Assembly (NCBI RefSeq): GCF_001050015.1 | Contig: NZ_CVTB01000210.1 | Coordinates: 1-64,000, forward strand | Source: Mycolicibacterium malmesburyense | GTDB lineage: Bacteria > Actinomycetota > Actinomycetes > Mycobacteriales > Mycobacteriaceae | DNA length: 64,000 bases | Direction of reading: 5' to 3' | In this document: piece by piece, positions 35,862 to 44,992 of the stretch | How the letters are laid out: each line of letters starts with the position of its first letter | Numbering within the stretch: the stretch's first letter is position 1 | Made by a program: the position numbers and the translations under genes | The notes under the pieces: generated by a model | What the model was told of the DNA's origin: nothing | Databases searched by the model: none | What the model saw: the letters and a program-made list of their open reading frames with translations, nothing else

Positions 35862-36824
35862 TCAACTCGCGAGGCGGTCGCGAAATGTGTTGCGGTAGCT
35901 CTGCGGCGACACACCGGTCAGCCGCCGGAACTGCTCGCGGAAGTTTGCCGCGGACGTGAAACCCACCTCGCGGCCGATGCGTTCGACGCCGTGGGCCGTG
36001 CTCTCCAACAACTGCTGTGCGTGACGGATGCGCACGCCGGTCAGCCACTGCATCGGCGTCCGGCCGGTTTCGGCCTGGAAGCGGCGGTTGAGGGTCCGCA
36101 CGCTGAGCGCCGCCTGGGCCGCGAGGTCGTTGAGCGTGAGGTCGCGATGCGCGTTGCGCTCAACCCACGCGAGCAGGCCGTCGAGCGTGGTCTGCTCGGC
36201 AATGTTGTTGGCCGTCGGGCGGTTTCGGACGATGAACTGCGCCTGGCCCCCGCTGCGGTGCAGTGGCGCGACCGCCATGCGCGCCGCATCGGCGGCGACG
36301 GCGCTGCCATGGTCGAGCGCGACCATGTGCAGGCACAGGTCCAGGCCCGCCGAAGCGCCTGCGGACGTGAGGATGTCGCCCTCGTCGACGTAGAGGACGT
36401 CGGGGTCGAGGTGCACGTCGGGATACCGCGCGCGGAACATGTCGGCGGCCACCCAGTGCGTGGTGGCCCGCCTGCCGTCGAGCAGTCCCGCCTCCGCGAG
36501 CGTGAACGCACCCGTGCAGATGGACGCGACCCGCGCTCCCCTGCGGTGGGCCGATCGCAGCGCGTCGACGAGTGCGCCGGGCGGTGGCGTGTCGAGGTCG
36601 TTGCAGCCGGGCACCACGACGGTGTCGGCGTGCCGCAGTTCGTCGACGCCGTGATCGCTCGCGATGGTGAACGGGCCGGCGGTGACGGACGGGGCCGTCG
36701 CGCACACGATGACGCGGTATCCGGCTTTCCCGGACGGCAGGCGCACCCGTCCGAACACCTCGACCGCCGTGCCCAGATCGAACGCGATGGTGTCCGGCAG
36801 CGCGACGACGGCGACCGTGTGCAT
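35862..36824 (-). CDS. GlxA-family transcriptional regulator (DJ-1/PfpI + AraC HTH)
   Basis: A 320-residue regulator. Residues about 1-170 are a DJ-1/PfpI class I amidotransferase-like domain with the nucleophile-elbow Cys in VASICTGAFTLAEAG. Residues about 215-315 are an AraC HTH (DLTLNDLAAQAALSVRTLNR, GFTSAANFREQFRRLTGVSP). GlxA members often control catabolism of nitrogen compounds. The start is ATG 36824 with TAGGGT ending 6 nt upstream, and a 9-bp inverted repeat lies just beyond, suggesting autoregulation. Confidence 0.9.
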   Translation of the reverse strand: MHTVAVVALPDTIAFDLGTAVEVFGRVRLPSGKAGYRVIVCATAPSVTAGPFTIASDHGVDELRHADTVVVPGCNDLDTPPPGALVDALRSAHRRGARVASICTGAFTLAEAGLLDGRRATTHWVAADMFRARYPDVHLDPDVLYVDEGDILTSAGASAGLDLCLHMVALDHGSAVAADAARMAVAPLHRSGGQAQFIVRNRPTANNIAEQTTLDGLLAWVERNAHRDLTLNDLAAQAALSVRTLNRRFQAETGRTPMQWLTGVRIRHAQQLLESTAHGVERIGREVGFTSAANFREQFRRLTGVSPQSYRNTFRDRLAS

Positions 36825-36830
36825 GTCACC

Positions 36831-36882
36831 ACCCTAACAGCGAGTGGCAATTTTTACGCGTACCGCCGCTATCTTGCCACTC
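36831..36882 (-). promoter_or_regulatory. -10 element and inverted-repeat operator before the GlxA-type gene
   Basis: The minus strand has TAGGGT (36836-36831), 6 nt before the ATG. Perfect 9-bp arms GAGTGGCAA (36842-36850) and TTGCCACTC (36874-36882) flank a 23-nt AT-richer spacer at about -20 and -50. The outer arm overlaps the stop of the upstream acyl-CoA dehydrogenase. The long spacer argues for a two-site operator rather than a terminator. Confidence 0.5.
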
Positions 36883-38626
36883 ATGGCCTCATTTCGTACG
36901 CACCGTCGTAGGCCTTCACCCGCTCCCACACCCGGTCGAACCGCGCGGCGTCGTGGTGCGGCGCGCGGATCGCGCCGAGCGCCCAGGACTGCTGATCCGC
37001 CGTGGCGGTCGGCTTACCGTGCAACGCAACGGCGTAGGTGTTGAAGTCGCGGATCTGGAAGTCGAAGATCTGGTCGATCAGATCGTTGTCGAGGCCGGTC
37101 AGCGCGGCCTGCTCCAGGATCAGCTGACCGTAGACGATCAGCGAGAACAGGTGACCGATGTTGAGCAGGAAGTCGAGGTCCTTCTGTTGTTCGGCATCCG
37201 GTGCCGCCGCCAACAGAAGGTCGCGGAACGCTTGGGCCTGGCCGTAGAACACCGCGACGTTCGGGGTGGCGCGGGCTCGCTGGTACACCGGCGCCCAGTC
37301 GGCGAACTGCACCCTGCCCGCACCACGGGTCGGCCCCTGGTTCCAGAAGAACGTGTCGTCGGCGGCGTCGTCGCGCGTCGGGATCCCTGGATACTGCGCG
37401 GGGTTCAGCATGTAGTTCGGCATGAACTTCAACACCAGGCCGACGTTCACGTGCACGGTGCCCTCGAGGCGGGGCAGCGTCCCGATGAGCTGGGCGACCT
37501 CGCGGAACATCGTGTTCTTCTCGTAGCCCCTGGCGGCGATGACGTCGTGCAGCGCGCGCAGCACGGTTTCGCCCTCCATGGTGACCTTGGCCTTGGTCAT
37601 CGGGTTGAACAACAGATAGCGCCGATCGTCGAGGCTGGCGCTGCGGAAGTAGTCGACGGCCCGCGCGCTGAACAGCTTCATCGCGACGAGTCGGGAGTAC
37701 GCGTCGACGAAATTCGCTCGCACGTGGGAGAAGTCGGTGACCGGGTTGCCGTAGAGGATGCGGTTCTGGGCGTGGGTGATCGCCTCATAGAACGCGTGCT
37801 CGGTCATCCCGATCGAACACGTGCACAGGTTGAACTTTCCGACGTTGACCGTATTCAGCGCGGCGGCAAAGGCTTCGACGCCGGTGTGCAGGATGTCCTG
37901 TTCGCGTACCGGGTAGTTCTCTAGCCGGAACGTGCTCACGTAGATCTGCATGTGCACGACGTTGTCGATCAGGTGGTAGTCCTCGTGGCGGCTGTCGACG
38001 GCGAAGAACACGTAGCCTTCCTGGCCATCGATGTCGCCGCGACGGCCGAAGACCGACACCATGCTGGCGACGTTGCCGTTGCCGATGTAGTACTTCTCGC
38101 CGGTGGCGCGGTACAGAATCCCGTTGGCGCGGTCCTCCTCGCCGGCGGGAGTGAGCACCATGTCGGTGTTGTAGACGTCGGCGCCGTGGGCACGCTCGGA
38201 CAATCCGAAGGCCATCACCTCGCCTGCTTCGAGATCGTCGGCGGCCCGCAGCTTGGCGTCCTTGTTCTCGCTCTGCCAGATCGGCCCGAGACCGAGAATC
38301 GTGACCTGTTCGGTGTACCAGTACGTCAGCCCGTAGAAGCCGAGGATCTCCGACAGCGCGGCATTGCGGGCGGCGTCCCACCGCTTGTTCGGATCACCGT
38401 CGGCGAACTCCGACGGCGTCAGGAACGTGGCGAACAGCCTTTCCCGCCGGACGAAATCGATGAAGTCCGCGGGCCAGGTGGCCGCCAGGTCGTCGTCGAG
38501 GATGCGTTTCTTGCCGAGGCCCTCGAAGAAGTCGATGGTGGCGCGCAGCAGCCTGCGGGTCTCGGTGTCGAACTGTTGCGGATCGTACGTGTGCGGATTG
38601 AACAACAAGCCGTCCGTCTGCGTCAT
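36881..38626 (-). CDS. acyl-CoA dehydrogenase family protein (long, atypical)
   Basis: A 581-residue flavoprotein, about 200 residues longer than a standard acyl-CoA dehydrogenase. ACAD-type segments: MAFGLSERAHGADVYNTD (FAD/substrate loop), GEKYYIGNGNVASMVSVFG, and FDFQIRDFNTYAVALHG near the end. The classical catalytic Glu motif is not obvious. The extra C-terminal helical part resembles the VLCAD/acyl-CoA oxidase-like layout. Start ATG 38626 with TACGCT 6 nt upstream. Substrate unknown; it could be a fatty acyl-CoA or steroid-side-chain type enzyme. Confidence 0.78.
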   Translation of the reverse strand: MTQTDGLLFNPHTYDPQQFDTETRRLLRATIDFFEGLGKKRILDDDLAATWPADFIDFVRRERLFATFLTPSEFADGDPNKRWDAARNAALSEILGFYGLTYWYTEQVTILGLGPIWQSENKDAKLRAADDLEAGEVMAFGLSERAHGADVYNTDMVLTPAGEEDRANGILYRATGEKYYIGNGNVASMVSVFGRRGDIDGQEGYVFFAVDSRHEDYHLIDNVVHMQIYVSTFRLENYPVREQDILHTGVEAFAAALNTVNVGKFNLCTCSIGMTEHAFYEAITHAQNRILYGNPVTDFSHVRANFVDAYSRLVAMKLFSARAVDYFRSASLDDRRYLLFNPMTKAKVTMEGETVLRALHDVIAARGYEKNTMFREVAQLIGTLPRLEGTVHVNVGLVLKFMPNYMLNPAQYPGIPTRDDAADDTFFWNQGPTRGAGRVQFADWAPVYQRARATPNVAVFYGQAQAFRDLLLAAAPDAEQQKDLDFLLNIGHLFSLIVYGQLILEQAALTGLDNDLIDQIFDFQIRDFNTYAVALHGKPTATADQQSWALGAIRAPHHDAARFDRVWERVKAYDGAYEMRP

Positions 38627-38632
38627 TGCGCA

Positions 38633-38638
38633 AGCGTA
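38633..38638 (-). promoter_or_regulatory. -10 hexamer TACGCT of the 581-residue acyl-CoA dehydrogenase gene
   Basis: TACGCT on the minus strand ends 6 nt before ATG 38626, in the short gap after the Hsp70-like gene; suggests an independent leaderless transcript. Confidence 0.45.
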
Positions 38639-38653
38639 GGGCGCGGATCGGCG

Positions 38654-40465
38654 CTACGGAGCCGGTTGACCAGGCAGTTGCGGCGCCGGCACCCACGGCA
38701 GCCCCGGGATGGTCGGGTACGGCGGGGTCGGACTCCACGGTGGGGGCTGGGTGGTCGGCGGAGGTTCCGTCGTGGGTGGTGGTTCGGTCGTCGGCGGGGG
38801 CTCCGACGTCGGCGGCGGCGGTTCCGGTGACGGGGGCGGCGGTTCCGGTGACGGGGGCGGCGGTTCCGGTGAGGGCGACGGGGGCGGTTCGGTGACCGTC
38901 CGCGTCACCGGCGGAGGCGGCTGGTACACGGTCTGCGGCGCCTGCGTGGCCGGGGGTGGTGGCTCGGCGGTGGTGGTCGGAGTCGCGGGCCGCGGTGTGA
39001 CGGTCATGGGCGGCGTGGTGGTCGACGCGGGCCCGGGCGCCGACTCATCACCGGACATCACCCACAACACCGCGGCCACCAGGGCGGCCAGCACCACGAG
39101 CACGCCGCCGGCGAGCGGCACGGCCGGGTTGCGGTACCAGGGCACCGGTCGCGGCGGCAGGTCGTCCCAGGATTCGTCCTCGAACTCCATCTGCGGCCGC
39201 ACGTCGGCGGCGCTCGCGGCGGGCGCGCCGTAGTCGTACGGGTCGGTGCCCACGCCCTCGGCGACCTCGGGCAGCTCCTCGGCGTCCGACCAGGCCAGCG
39301 CTCCGAAGGATCCCGACTGCGGCGACCCCTCGTCGCCTTGTGCGCCGACCTCGGGGGCCATCGCGGTCGCTGCCGCGGCGGCGGCAGCGGCGGCCCCCGG
39401 AGCCGCGGACATGGCCGTCGCTCCTTCCTCGACGGTGCCACGCACCGCCGAGAGCCCGCCGCCCTCGGCTGCGGACAGTTCGGGGTGCGCCGAGGTGATG
39501 ACCGGCACCCGGAACCGCTCCGAGAGCGTGGTGGTGATGGCCGGTATGCGCGCACCGCCTCCCACCGACGCCACTGCGGCGAGCTCGCGAATCCCGTTGC
39601 GCTCCAGGGCTTCCTGCAGCACATCGGTGAATCCGGTGAGTGGTCCGCGCAGCGCTTCATCGAGTTCGGTGCGGGTCAGTCGCACGTCGCTGCGGTGGCC
39701 GGGCAGTTCGGCGACCAGCGAGGTGAAGGCCGCGGTGGACAGCCGCTCCTTGGCGCCGCGGCACTGGGCACGCAACCGTGACAGGGATCCGATCGCCGAG
39801 GTGCCGGACAGGTCGACGGCCCCGGCCGCCGCCAGGTCCTCGATGACGTGGGTCAACAGCGCCTGATCGATCAGGTGGCCGGACAGGTCGTGGTGACGGA
39901 CGGTCTCGCCGATCTGCGCGTACCCGTTGCCCGCGTCGAAAAGGCTGATGCTGGTGCCGGTCCCGCCGAAGTCGCAGAGCGCGATGACGCCGCGCGCCGG
40001 CACCCCCGGCTCGTTCTGCAGGGAGGTCAGCGCGGCCACCGCATCCGAGACGACGGGCGCGGGCCGGGGCCGCGAAAACTCCGGAACCGCGGCCAGCGCA
40101 CCGCGCAGCGCGTCGACGGAGGCGGGCCGCCAGTGCGCCGGATGGGTCACCGCGATGTTGCCGACGGGGCTGCGTCCGCCCCCGGCCGCGTGCAGCATCG
40201 CCCGCAGGGCGTCGGCGAGCGCGACCTCGGCCTTGTGGGTCGAGCCATCGGCGGCCACGATGTCGACCGGATCTCCGACGCGGTCGACGAAATCGGTCAG
40301 TATCAGACCGCGTTCGTTGAGGTTGCGGTTCTCGCTGGGTACGCCGACCTCCGGCGGCCGGTGCGGAAACAACGTCAGCACCGGCGACCGGGTCAGGGCG
40401 GCCTTGCCCACGACGACCGCCGCCAGATTGGTGGCGCCGACCGATAGCCCTACGCCGTCAGCCAT
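38654..40465 (-). CDS. Hsp70/DnaK-like membrane protein with proline-rich tail (Rv2264c type)
   Basis: A 603-residue protein. Residues about 1-350 are an actin/Hsp70 ATPase fold (MADGVGLSVGATNLAAVVVG phosphate-1 loop; VIALCDFGGTGTSISLFDAG phosphate-2; VASVGGGARIPAI adenosine motif). There is no peptide-binding domain; instead an Ala-rich linker, one transmembrane helix at about 455-478 (VPLAGGVLVVLAALVAAVLW) and an exported Pro/Thr tail with repeated EPPPPSP and EPPPTT units. The cytosolic ATPase and external Pro-rich part suggest a cell-envelope sensor or scaffold. Start ATG 40465, which shares one base with the stop of the DapB-like gene. Confidence 0.82.
   Translation of the reverse strand: MADGVGLSVGATNLAAVVVGKAALTRSPVLTLFPHRPPEVGVPSENRNLNERGLILTDFVDRVGDPVDIVAADGSTHKAEVALADALRAMLHAAGGGRSPVGNIAVTHPAHWRPASVDALRGALAAVPEFSRPRPAPVVSDAVAALTSLQNEPGVPARGVIALCDFGGTGTSISLFDAGNGYAQIGETVRHHDLSGHLIDQALLTHVIEDLAAAGAVDLSGTSAIGSLSRLRAQCRGAKERLSTAAFTSLVAELPGHRSDVRLTRTELDEALRGPLTGFTDVLQEALERNGIRELAAVASVGGGARIPAITTTLSERFRVPVITSAHPELSAAEGGGLSAVRGTVEEGATAMSAAPGAAAAAAAAATAMAPEVGAQGDEGSPQSGSFGALAWSDAEELPEVAEGVGTDPYDYGAPAASAADVRPQMEFEDESWDDLPPRPVPWYRNPAVPLAGGVLVVLAALVAAVLWVMSGDESAPGPASTTTPPMTVTPRPATPTTTAEPPPPATQAPQTVYQPPPPVTRTVTEPPPSPSPEPPPPSPEPPPPSPEPPPPTSEPPPTTEPPPTTEPPPTTQPPPWSPTPPYPTIPGLPWVPAPQLPGQPAP
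38755..38880 (-). repeat. tandem proline-rich codon repeats within the Hsp70-like gene
   Basis: Near-identical 21-nt units (GGTTCCGGTGACGGGGGCGGC on the plus strand, at about 38819-38873) and shorter degenerate 18-21-nt units encode SPEPPPP and TEPPPT repeats. Such tracts are prone to slippage, so repeat number probably varies between strains. Confidence 0.75.
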
Positions 40466-41562
40466 CAGCGGATGGTGCCTGCGCCCGGGATCAAAGGCAA
40501 ATCCAATGCCGTCACCCAGCCGGGTGAGAGTTCGTTGACGGCGGGCACGGCGTTGAGCGCGCGCAGGCCGGTGGCCAGGCAACCGGCGGCGGCGGCGTCG
40601 CGTCCGGAGCCGTCGGTGAAGCGGAAGGCGGTCTCCTGGAAGATGCTCGGGGTGCCCTCGATGTCGACGCGGTAGACGTCGTTCTCGTTGCCCGACGGCC
40701 AGTCGGGGGCGGCGTCGTTGCCGATCCGGTTGACGTGTTCGAGCTGAATCCGCGTCTCGCCCTGATACACCCCATTGATGGTGAACCGCACGGCCGCGAC
40801 GTTTCCGGGGGCGATGACTCCCTTCGCGGTTTTGCGTTCGGTCGGCGTGACCCACTTGTCCCACGTCGTGGTGATCTCGTCGAGCATGATCCCCGCGGCG
40901 TGGGCGATCATCGGAACGGTTGCGCCCCAGGCGAATATGAGGATGTCAGGGTTCTCGAGCAGCGGCCGGTACTCGGGCGGCTTGCCGATGCCCATCTCGC
41001 GGTCGTAGTCGCCGGAGTAGTTGGTGTAGTCCAGCAGTTCGGAGGCGCGGACCTTGCGCACCTCCGAACACAGACCCATCAGCGTCATCGGAAACAGGTC
41101 GTTGGCGAACCCTGGGTCGATGCCGGTGGTCAGGCACGACGACTCGCCGAGTTCGCAAGCCTCGGTGATGGGTTCGATCCAGTTCGGCGGGTTGAGGTGC
41201 ATGGTCGGCCAGATCCAGGGGGTCATGGCGGTCGAGCACACGTCGATGCCCGCGCGCAGAAACCGGGTGATCAGCGCGATGTTGTCGTCGGCGTGGTTGG
41301 CGGTCGGCCCATAGTGCACCAGCGCATCGGGTTTCAGCGCGATCAACGCGTCGACGTCGTCGCTCGCGGTCAGCCCGAGCGGAGCCTCCAGCCCGCAGAG
41401 TTCACCGACGTCGCGGCCCACTTTGTCGGGGTTGCTCACGCCGACGCCGACCAACTCGAACAGCGGGTGTTTGACGATTTCGGGGATCACCATCTTGCCC
41501 ACGAAACCGGTGCCCCAGACCACTATGCGTTTGGCACCAGAAGCCCGAAATCGCCCAGTCAC
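40465..41562 (-). CDS. NAD(P)H-dependent amine/amino-acid dehydrogenase, DapB-like
   Basis: A 365-residue oxidoreductase with an N-terminal Rossmann fold, RIVVWGTGFVGKMVIPEIVK (about residues 12-31), and DALVHYGPTANHADDN. The second domain, FTINGVYQGETRIQLEHVNR, resembles the dihydrodipicolinate-reductase-like/2,4-diaminopentanoate dehydrogenase group. Mycobacteria carry many paralogues with unknown substrates. The start GTG 41562 (VTGRFRASGAKR) was taken where similarity begins; a longer frame upstream has no match. It overlaps the Hsp70-like gene by one base. Confidence 0.82.
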   Translation of the reverse strand: MTGRFRASGAKRIVVWGTGFVGKMVIPEIVKHPLFELVGVGVSNPDKVGRDVGELCGLEAPLGLTASDDVDALIALKPDALVHYGPTANHADDNIALITRFLRAGIDVCSTAMTPWIWPTMHLNPPNWIEPITEACELGESSCLTTGIDPGFANDLFPMTLMGLCSEVRKVRASELLDYTNYSGDYDREMGIGKPPEYRPLLENPDILIFAWGATVPMIAHAAGIMLDEITTTWDKWVTPTERKTAKGVIAPGNVAAVRFTINGVYQGETRIQLEHVNRIGNDAAPDWPSGNENDVYRVDIEGTPSIFQETAFRFTDGSGRDAAAAGCLATGLRALNAVPAVNELSPGWVTALDLPLIPGAGTIR

Positions 41563-41627
41563 TGTTCGCCTTCCACTCGGCCCCGCACTACACCTTAGGG
41601 GCGCGCACCGCCCGAACCGTCCGGACG

Positions 41628-42761
41628 CTACAGATTGATCGGATCGGGCGGGGGCACCGTCCTGGTGCTGTCCTTGAGGGCGGCCTTGAACTGCATTGCG
41701 CGATAGGGCCAGCCGGTGGCCGTATTCCACTGCGAGACAACCAGTCCGACACCGCCGTCGATGTCGAACCGTGATCCCGGCAACAGGTAGCCGCCGTAGA
41801 GTTGGGCGACCCTGCTGCCGGAGTGGTCCTCGGCGTCCCACGCCGACCCCAGGACGGGCATCTGTATCGGGGTGGTGTGCATGTTCCCGAGGGGCGAGGA
41901 CACGACCCGGTATCCGAGCGCATACTCCGACGCCAGAAATCCGCCCAGGACCCATTTTCCGGGCGCGATGCGGCGAAACGTGAGCTCACCCCATCGCTCA
42001 CCGACGGGGGTGATGGGCGTCGCGGACGTCCCCCACGACCACCGAGAGCCGTCGAATCCCCAACTGAGATAACGCCTTCTGTCGCCGACGTGCTCAGGGC
42101 GCACCCGCATCAGCACGATGCCCTTGTCGCGTTGAAAGCCGGTGGCAGCCACGTACACCCAGCCGTCGTCGGGGTCGTAGTCCCACGCCCAGCACTGTGT
42201 GTGCCCGCTGTGCAGGTCCGCGGGAAACGTGGCCTTCGCCCCCATGTGCGTCCAGTTGACGCCGCTGTCGTCCGAGTGCCAGATCTCGGTCCAGACGACG
42301 GTGCCGAAGCCGCGGTTGACGATGGCGTGCAGATACATGTCGTCGCCGACGGTCAGCAGGTCCGACGGGATCACGGTGCTGATACCGCCGCGACGCCAGC
42401 CCGATCCCGCGTCGTCGTGCTCGTAGTGCCACAGTTGGCGCGCGTAGTCGGGGTCGCGGCCGCCGGCGCGTTCATAGACGATCGGGTGGTCGGCGTCGCC
42501 GGTGCCGATCAGGATGACCGGCGAACGCCAATCTCCCTCGCCGACCCTGGTGCCCGAGAAGGTGTCACCGAAGACCGACACCAGCTTCCCGTTCGGGGCG
42601 GTGACAGACGCACCGAGGTCGGTGCAGGTGACACCCCATCGATCGGTCAGGCCGGGACCGGTCAGGTCGACGGCCTTCCCGTTGAGAAGCGGCAGCCGGG
42701 CCCGCCCCGCCGGCTCGAGCCCGCGCCCGGCCGCACGGCCGATCGACGGATCGTCAGGCAC
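41628..42761 (-). CDS. DUF4185 protein
   Basis: A 377-residue protein with the beta-propeller-like DUF4185 fold: GVTCTDLGASVTAPNGKLVS, FGDTFSGT, SDDSGVNWTHMGAKATF, and late YGGYLLPGSRFDID. Aspartate-rich turns (YDPDDGWVYVA) recall glycoside-hydrolase or sialidase-like propellers. No signal peptide is seen at the GTG start 42761; a cleavable leader may have been lost or the protein may be cytosolic. Directly abuts the stop of the secreted-protein gene, so the two are cotranscribed. Confidence 0.8.
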   Translation of the reverse strand: MPDDPSIGRAAGRGLEPAGRARLPLLNGKAVDLTGPGLTDRWGVTCTDLGASVTAPNGKLVSVFGDTFSGTRVGEGDWRSPVILIGTGDADHPIVYERAGGRDPDYARQLWHYEHDDAGSGWRRGGISTVIPSDLLTVGDDMYLHAIVNRGFGTVVWTEIWHSDDSGVNWTHMGAKATFPADLHSGHTQCWAWDYDPDDGWVYVAATGFQRDKGIVLMRVRPEHVGDRRRYLSWGFDGSRWSWGTSATPITPVGERWGELTFRRIAPGKWVLGGFLASEYALGYRVVSSPLGNMHTTPIQMPVLGSAWDAEDHSGSRVAQLYGGYLLPGSRFDIDGGVGLVVSQWNTATGWPYRAMQFKAALKDSTRTVPPPDPINL

Positions 42762-43307
42762 CTAGAAGCAGCGGCGCAGCCCGCCGGGCTCGCAGATCAG
42801 CGGGTACGGCGTGACGGGCATCGCCAGGGGCTCCTTGAACGTCAGGGTCAGCGGCATTTCGACCATCGCGGGCTGTTCGCCGCAGACCTCACCGTTGATG
42901 ATCCTGAGCCTGCCCTGCAGCGTGGACCCGTTGAACGAGTAGATCTCCTTCTGCAACGCGGTGCTGCCGTCGGGGCAGTTGCGGATCGAGTCGAACGTGT
43001 TCGACTTGAACGTCCACTCGCCGCCGACCATGTCGGCCTCGGCGCCTCCGCGACCTGCCGGCGTGACCTTCAGTCGGCAACCGACCGGCAGGATCAGCGG
43101 CTCGCGCAGATCGCCGACGGTCGGCACGCAGATCGGGAAGATCTCCCAGGTGGTCTCGGCCTGGCCGGCGATCTTGACGGTGTAGACCCCTTCGGGGGTG
43201 TCGGGTGATTTCACGTCGCCCTGGCCGGCGGCGATGCCCGCGGCACCGAACACCAGCGTGAAGATGAACGCGGCGACGCCCAACGTCCGTGCGATCGTCT
43301 TGGTCAC
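42762..43307 (-). CDS. secreted hypothetical protein
   Basis: A 181-residue protein with a Sec-type signal peptide (basic MTKTIAR, hydrophobic core LGVAAFIFTLVFGAAGIAA, cleavage near AAG-QG). The mature part has six Cys (FPICVP, VGCRLK, IRNCPD, EVCGEQ, PLICEP, LRRCF) that could make three disulfides. Similar small secreted proteins occur across fast-growing mycobacteria; function unknown. GTG start at 43307 with GAAGGGGCACGAG purines before it. Confidence 0.8.
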   Translation of the reverse strand: MTKTIARTLGVAAFIFTLVFGAAGIAAGQGDVKSPDTPEGVYTVKIAGQAETTWEIFPICVPTVGDLREPLILPVGCRLKVTPAGRGGAEADMVGGEWTFKSNTFDSIRNCPDGSTALQKEIYSFNGSTLQGRLRIINGEVCGEQPAMVEMPLTLTFKEPLAMPVTPYPLICEPGGLRRCF

Positions 43308-43471
43308 CTCGTGCCCCTTCAGCCGTCTACGGTGGTTCGAGTATCTCAGTGTGCACGTAGCGTCGTCACCGCTTTCCCCGGCTCCGGGTTTCGGTGGTCT
43401 TCGGGTTTTGATGATCAGGGGCGCCGGGTAGAGCCGACCGGTATAGAGAGCGCGAGCGGCGGGGTGAGGGC

Positions 43472-44992
43472 ATGAGACGACTGGCGGCGTCGATCGTCGT
43501 CCTGGTCGTGGCCGCGCTGGCGGGGTGTTCCACCGGCGAGGGCGTTGACCTCGGTGAATCGTCGAACAACCTGGTTGCCGCGATCGCCGGGGAACCCGAC
43601 CAGCTCGACCCGCACAAGACCAGCGCGTACTTCTCCTTCGAGGTGCTCGAGAACGTCTTCGACACGCTGGTCGAACCGGACGCGAAGCTGGAGATGCGGC
43701 CGGCCCTCGCCGAGTCCTGGGAGGTCAGCCCCGATCAGTTGTCGTGGACGTTCCATCTGCGCGCAGGCGTGACGTTTCACGACGGCAGCCCGTTCACCGC
43801 CGACGACGTCGTGTTCTCGTATCGACGGATCATCGACGAACAGTTGGCCAACGTCGACAAGTTCAGCGCCGTCACCGATGTGCGCGCCGTCGACCCGATG
43901 ACCGTGGTGATCGACGTCAAGCACCCGACGCCGAACCTGCTGACCAACATCGGCGGGTTCAAGGGCATGGCGATCGTGCAGCGGCGCAACGTCGAAAGCG
44001 GCCAGATCGCCACCCGTCCGGTGGGCACGGGGCCGTTCGCGTTCCGGTCGCAGAAGAGCGGCGACTCGATCACGCTGACGGCGAATCCGGCGTACTGGAA
44101 CGGTGCTCCGAAGGTCGCGGGCGTGACGTTCCGATTCATCTCCGAACCGTCGACCGCGCTGTCGGCGCTGCAGGCCGGTGAGATCGACTGGACGGACTCC
44201 ATTCCGCCGCAGCGGGTTGCGCAACTGCGCGATGACGACTCGCTGCACCTGGCGGTGGCCCCGAGCAACGACTACTGGTACCTCGCGCTCAACGAGGCCC
44301 ACAAGCCGTGGGATGACGTGCGTGCGCGCCAGGCTGTCGCCTACGGCATCGACCGCGCAGCGATCGTGCAGGCCACCAGCTACGGCACCGCGGCGGCCAA
44401 CCAACTGGCCATCCCCGAAGGCAACCCGTGGTACACCGCCTACGACCGCTACGGTTACGACATCGATACGGCGAAACGGCTTCTCGACGAGGCGGGGGTC
44501 GGCGATGTCGACCTCGACATGCTGGTCACCAGCGAGTACCCCGAGACCGTGACCGCCGCACAGGTGATCGCGGATAATCTTGCGCCGCTTGGCATCACGG
44601 TCAACATCCGCACCGTCGACTTCGCGACCTGGCTGGATGAGCAGAACTCGGGCAGCTTCGACATGCTGATGATGGGTTGGCTCGGCAACATCGACCCTGA
44701 CGACTTCTACTACGCCCAACACCACACCCACGGGACCAGCAACGCCCAGAAGTTCTCCAATACCGAGGTCGACCGCCTGCTCGACGCGGGCCGAGTCGAA
44801 ACGAATCGAGAAGCCCGCTTCGACGACTACCGGCGGGCGGCGACGATCATCGCCGACGAGGTCAGCTACATCTACCTGTACAACCCGTCGGTGATCCAGG
44901 CGTGGGTGACCAACCTGTCCGGTTACGAGGCGCGCCGCGACGGCGCCGTGCGCTTCCGCACCGCAAGCCTCACCGGGGACGAAACGTCATGA
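43472..44992 (+). CDS. ABC transporter substrate-binding lipoprotein, family 5 (oligopeptide/dipeptide type)
   Basis: A 506-residue binding lipoprotein. Lipobox LAGC with Cys19 (VVAALAGCST). SBP_bac_5 features: AIAGEPDQLDPHKTSAY, PALAESWEVSPDQLSWTFHL, GVTFHDGSPFTADDVVFSYR, GTGPFAFR and NEAHKPWDDVRARQAVAYGI. It delivers peptides, nickel chelates or similar solutes to the permeases encoded by the next two genes. Its TGA overlaps the first permease ATG. First gene of a four-gene importer operon; 164 nt separate it from the divergent secreted-protein gene. Confidence 0.92.
   Translation: MRRLAASIVVLVVAALAGCSTGEGVDLGESSNNLVAAIAGEPDQLDPHKTSAYFSFEVLENVFDTLVEPDAKLEMRPALAESWEVSPDQLSWTFHLRAGVTFHDGSPFTADDVVFSYRRIIDEQLANVDKFSAVTDVRAVDPMTVVIDVKHPTPNLLTNIGGFKGMAIVQRRNVESGQIATRPVGTGPFAFRSQKSGDSITLTANPAYWNGAPKVAGVTFRFISEPSTALSALQAGEIDWTDSIPPQRVAQLRDDDSLHLAVAPSNDYWYLALNEAHKPWDDVRARQAVAYGIDRAAIVQATSYGTAAANQLAIPEGNPWYTAYDRYGYDIDTAKRLLDEAGVGDVDLDMLVTSEYPETVTAAQVIADNLAPLGITVNIRTVDFATWLDEQNSGSFDMLMMGWLGNIDPDDFYYAQHHTHGTSNAQKFSNTEVDRLLDAGRVETNREARFDDYRRAATIIADEVSYIYLYNPSVIQAWVTNLSGYEARRDGAVRFRTASLTGDETS

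Noticed and set aside
38819..38873. Short direct repeats considered as a CRISPR array
   Set aside because: Units are contiguous, in frame and code for Pro repeats; no spacers, no cas genes.
38709..38880. Glycine-rich PE_PGRS-like frame on the plus strand
   Set aside because: It is the complement of the proline-repeat tail of the Hsp70-like gene; no PE domain and no start context.
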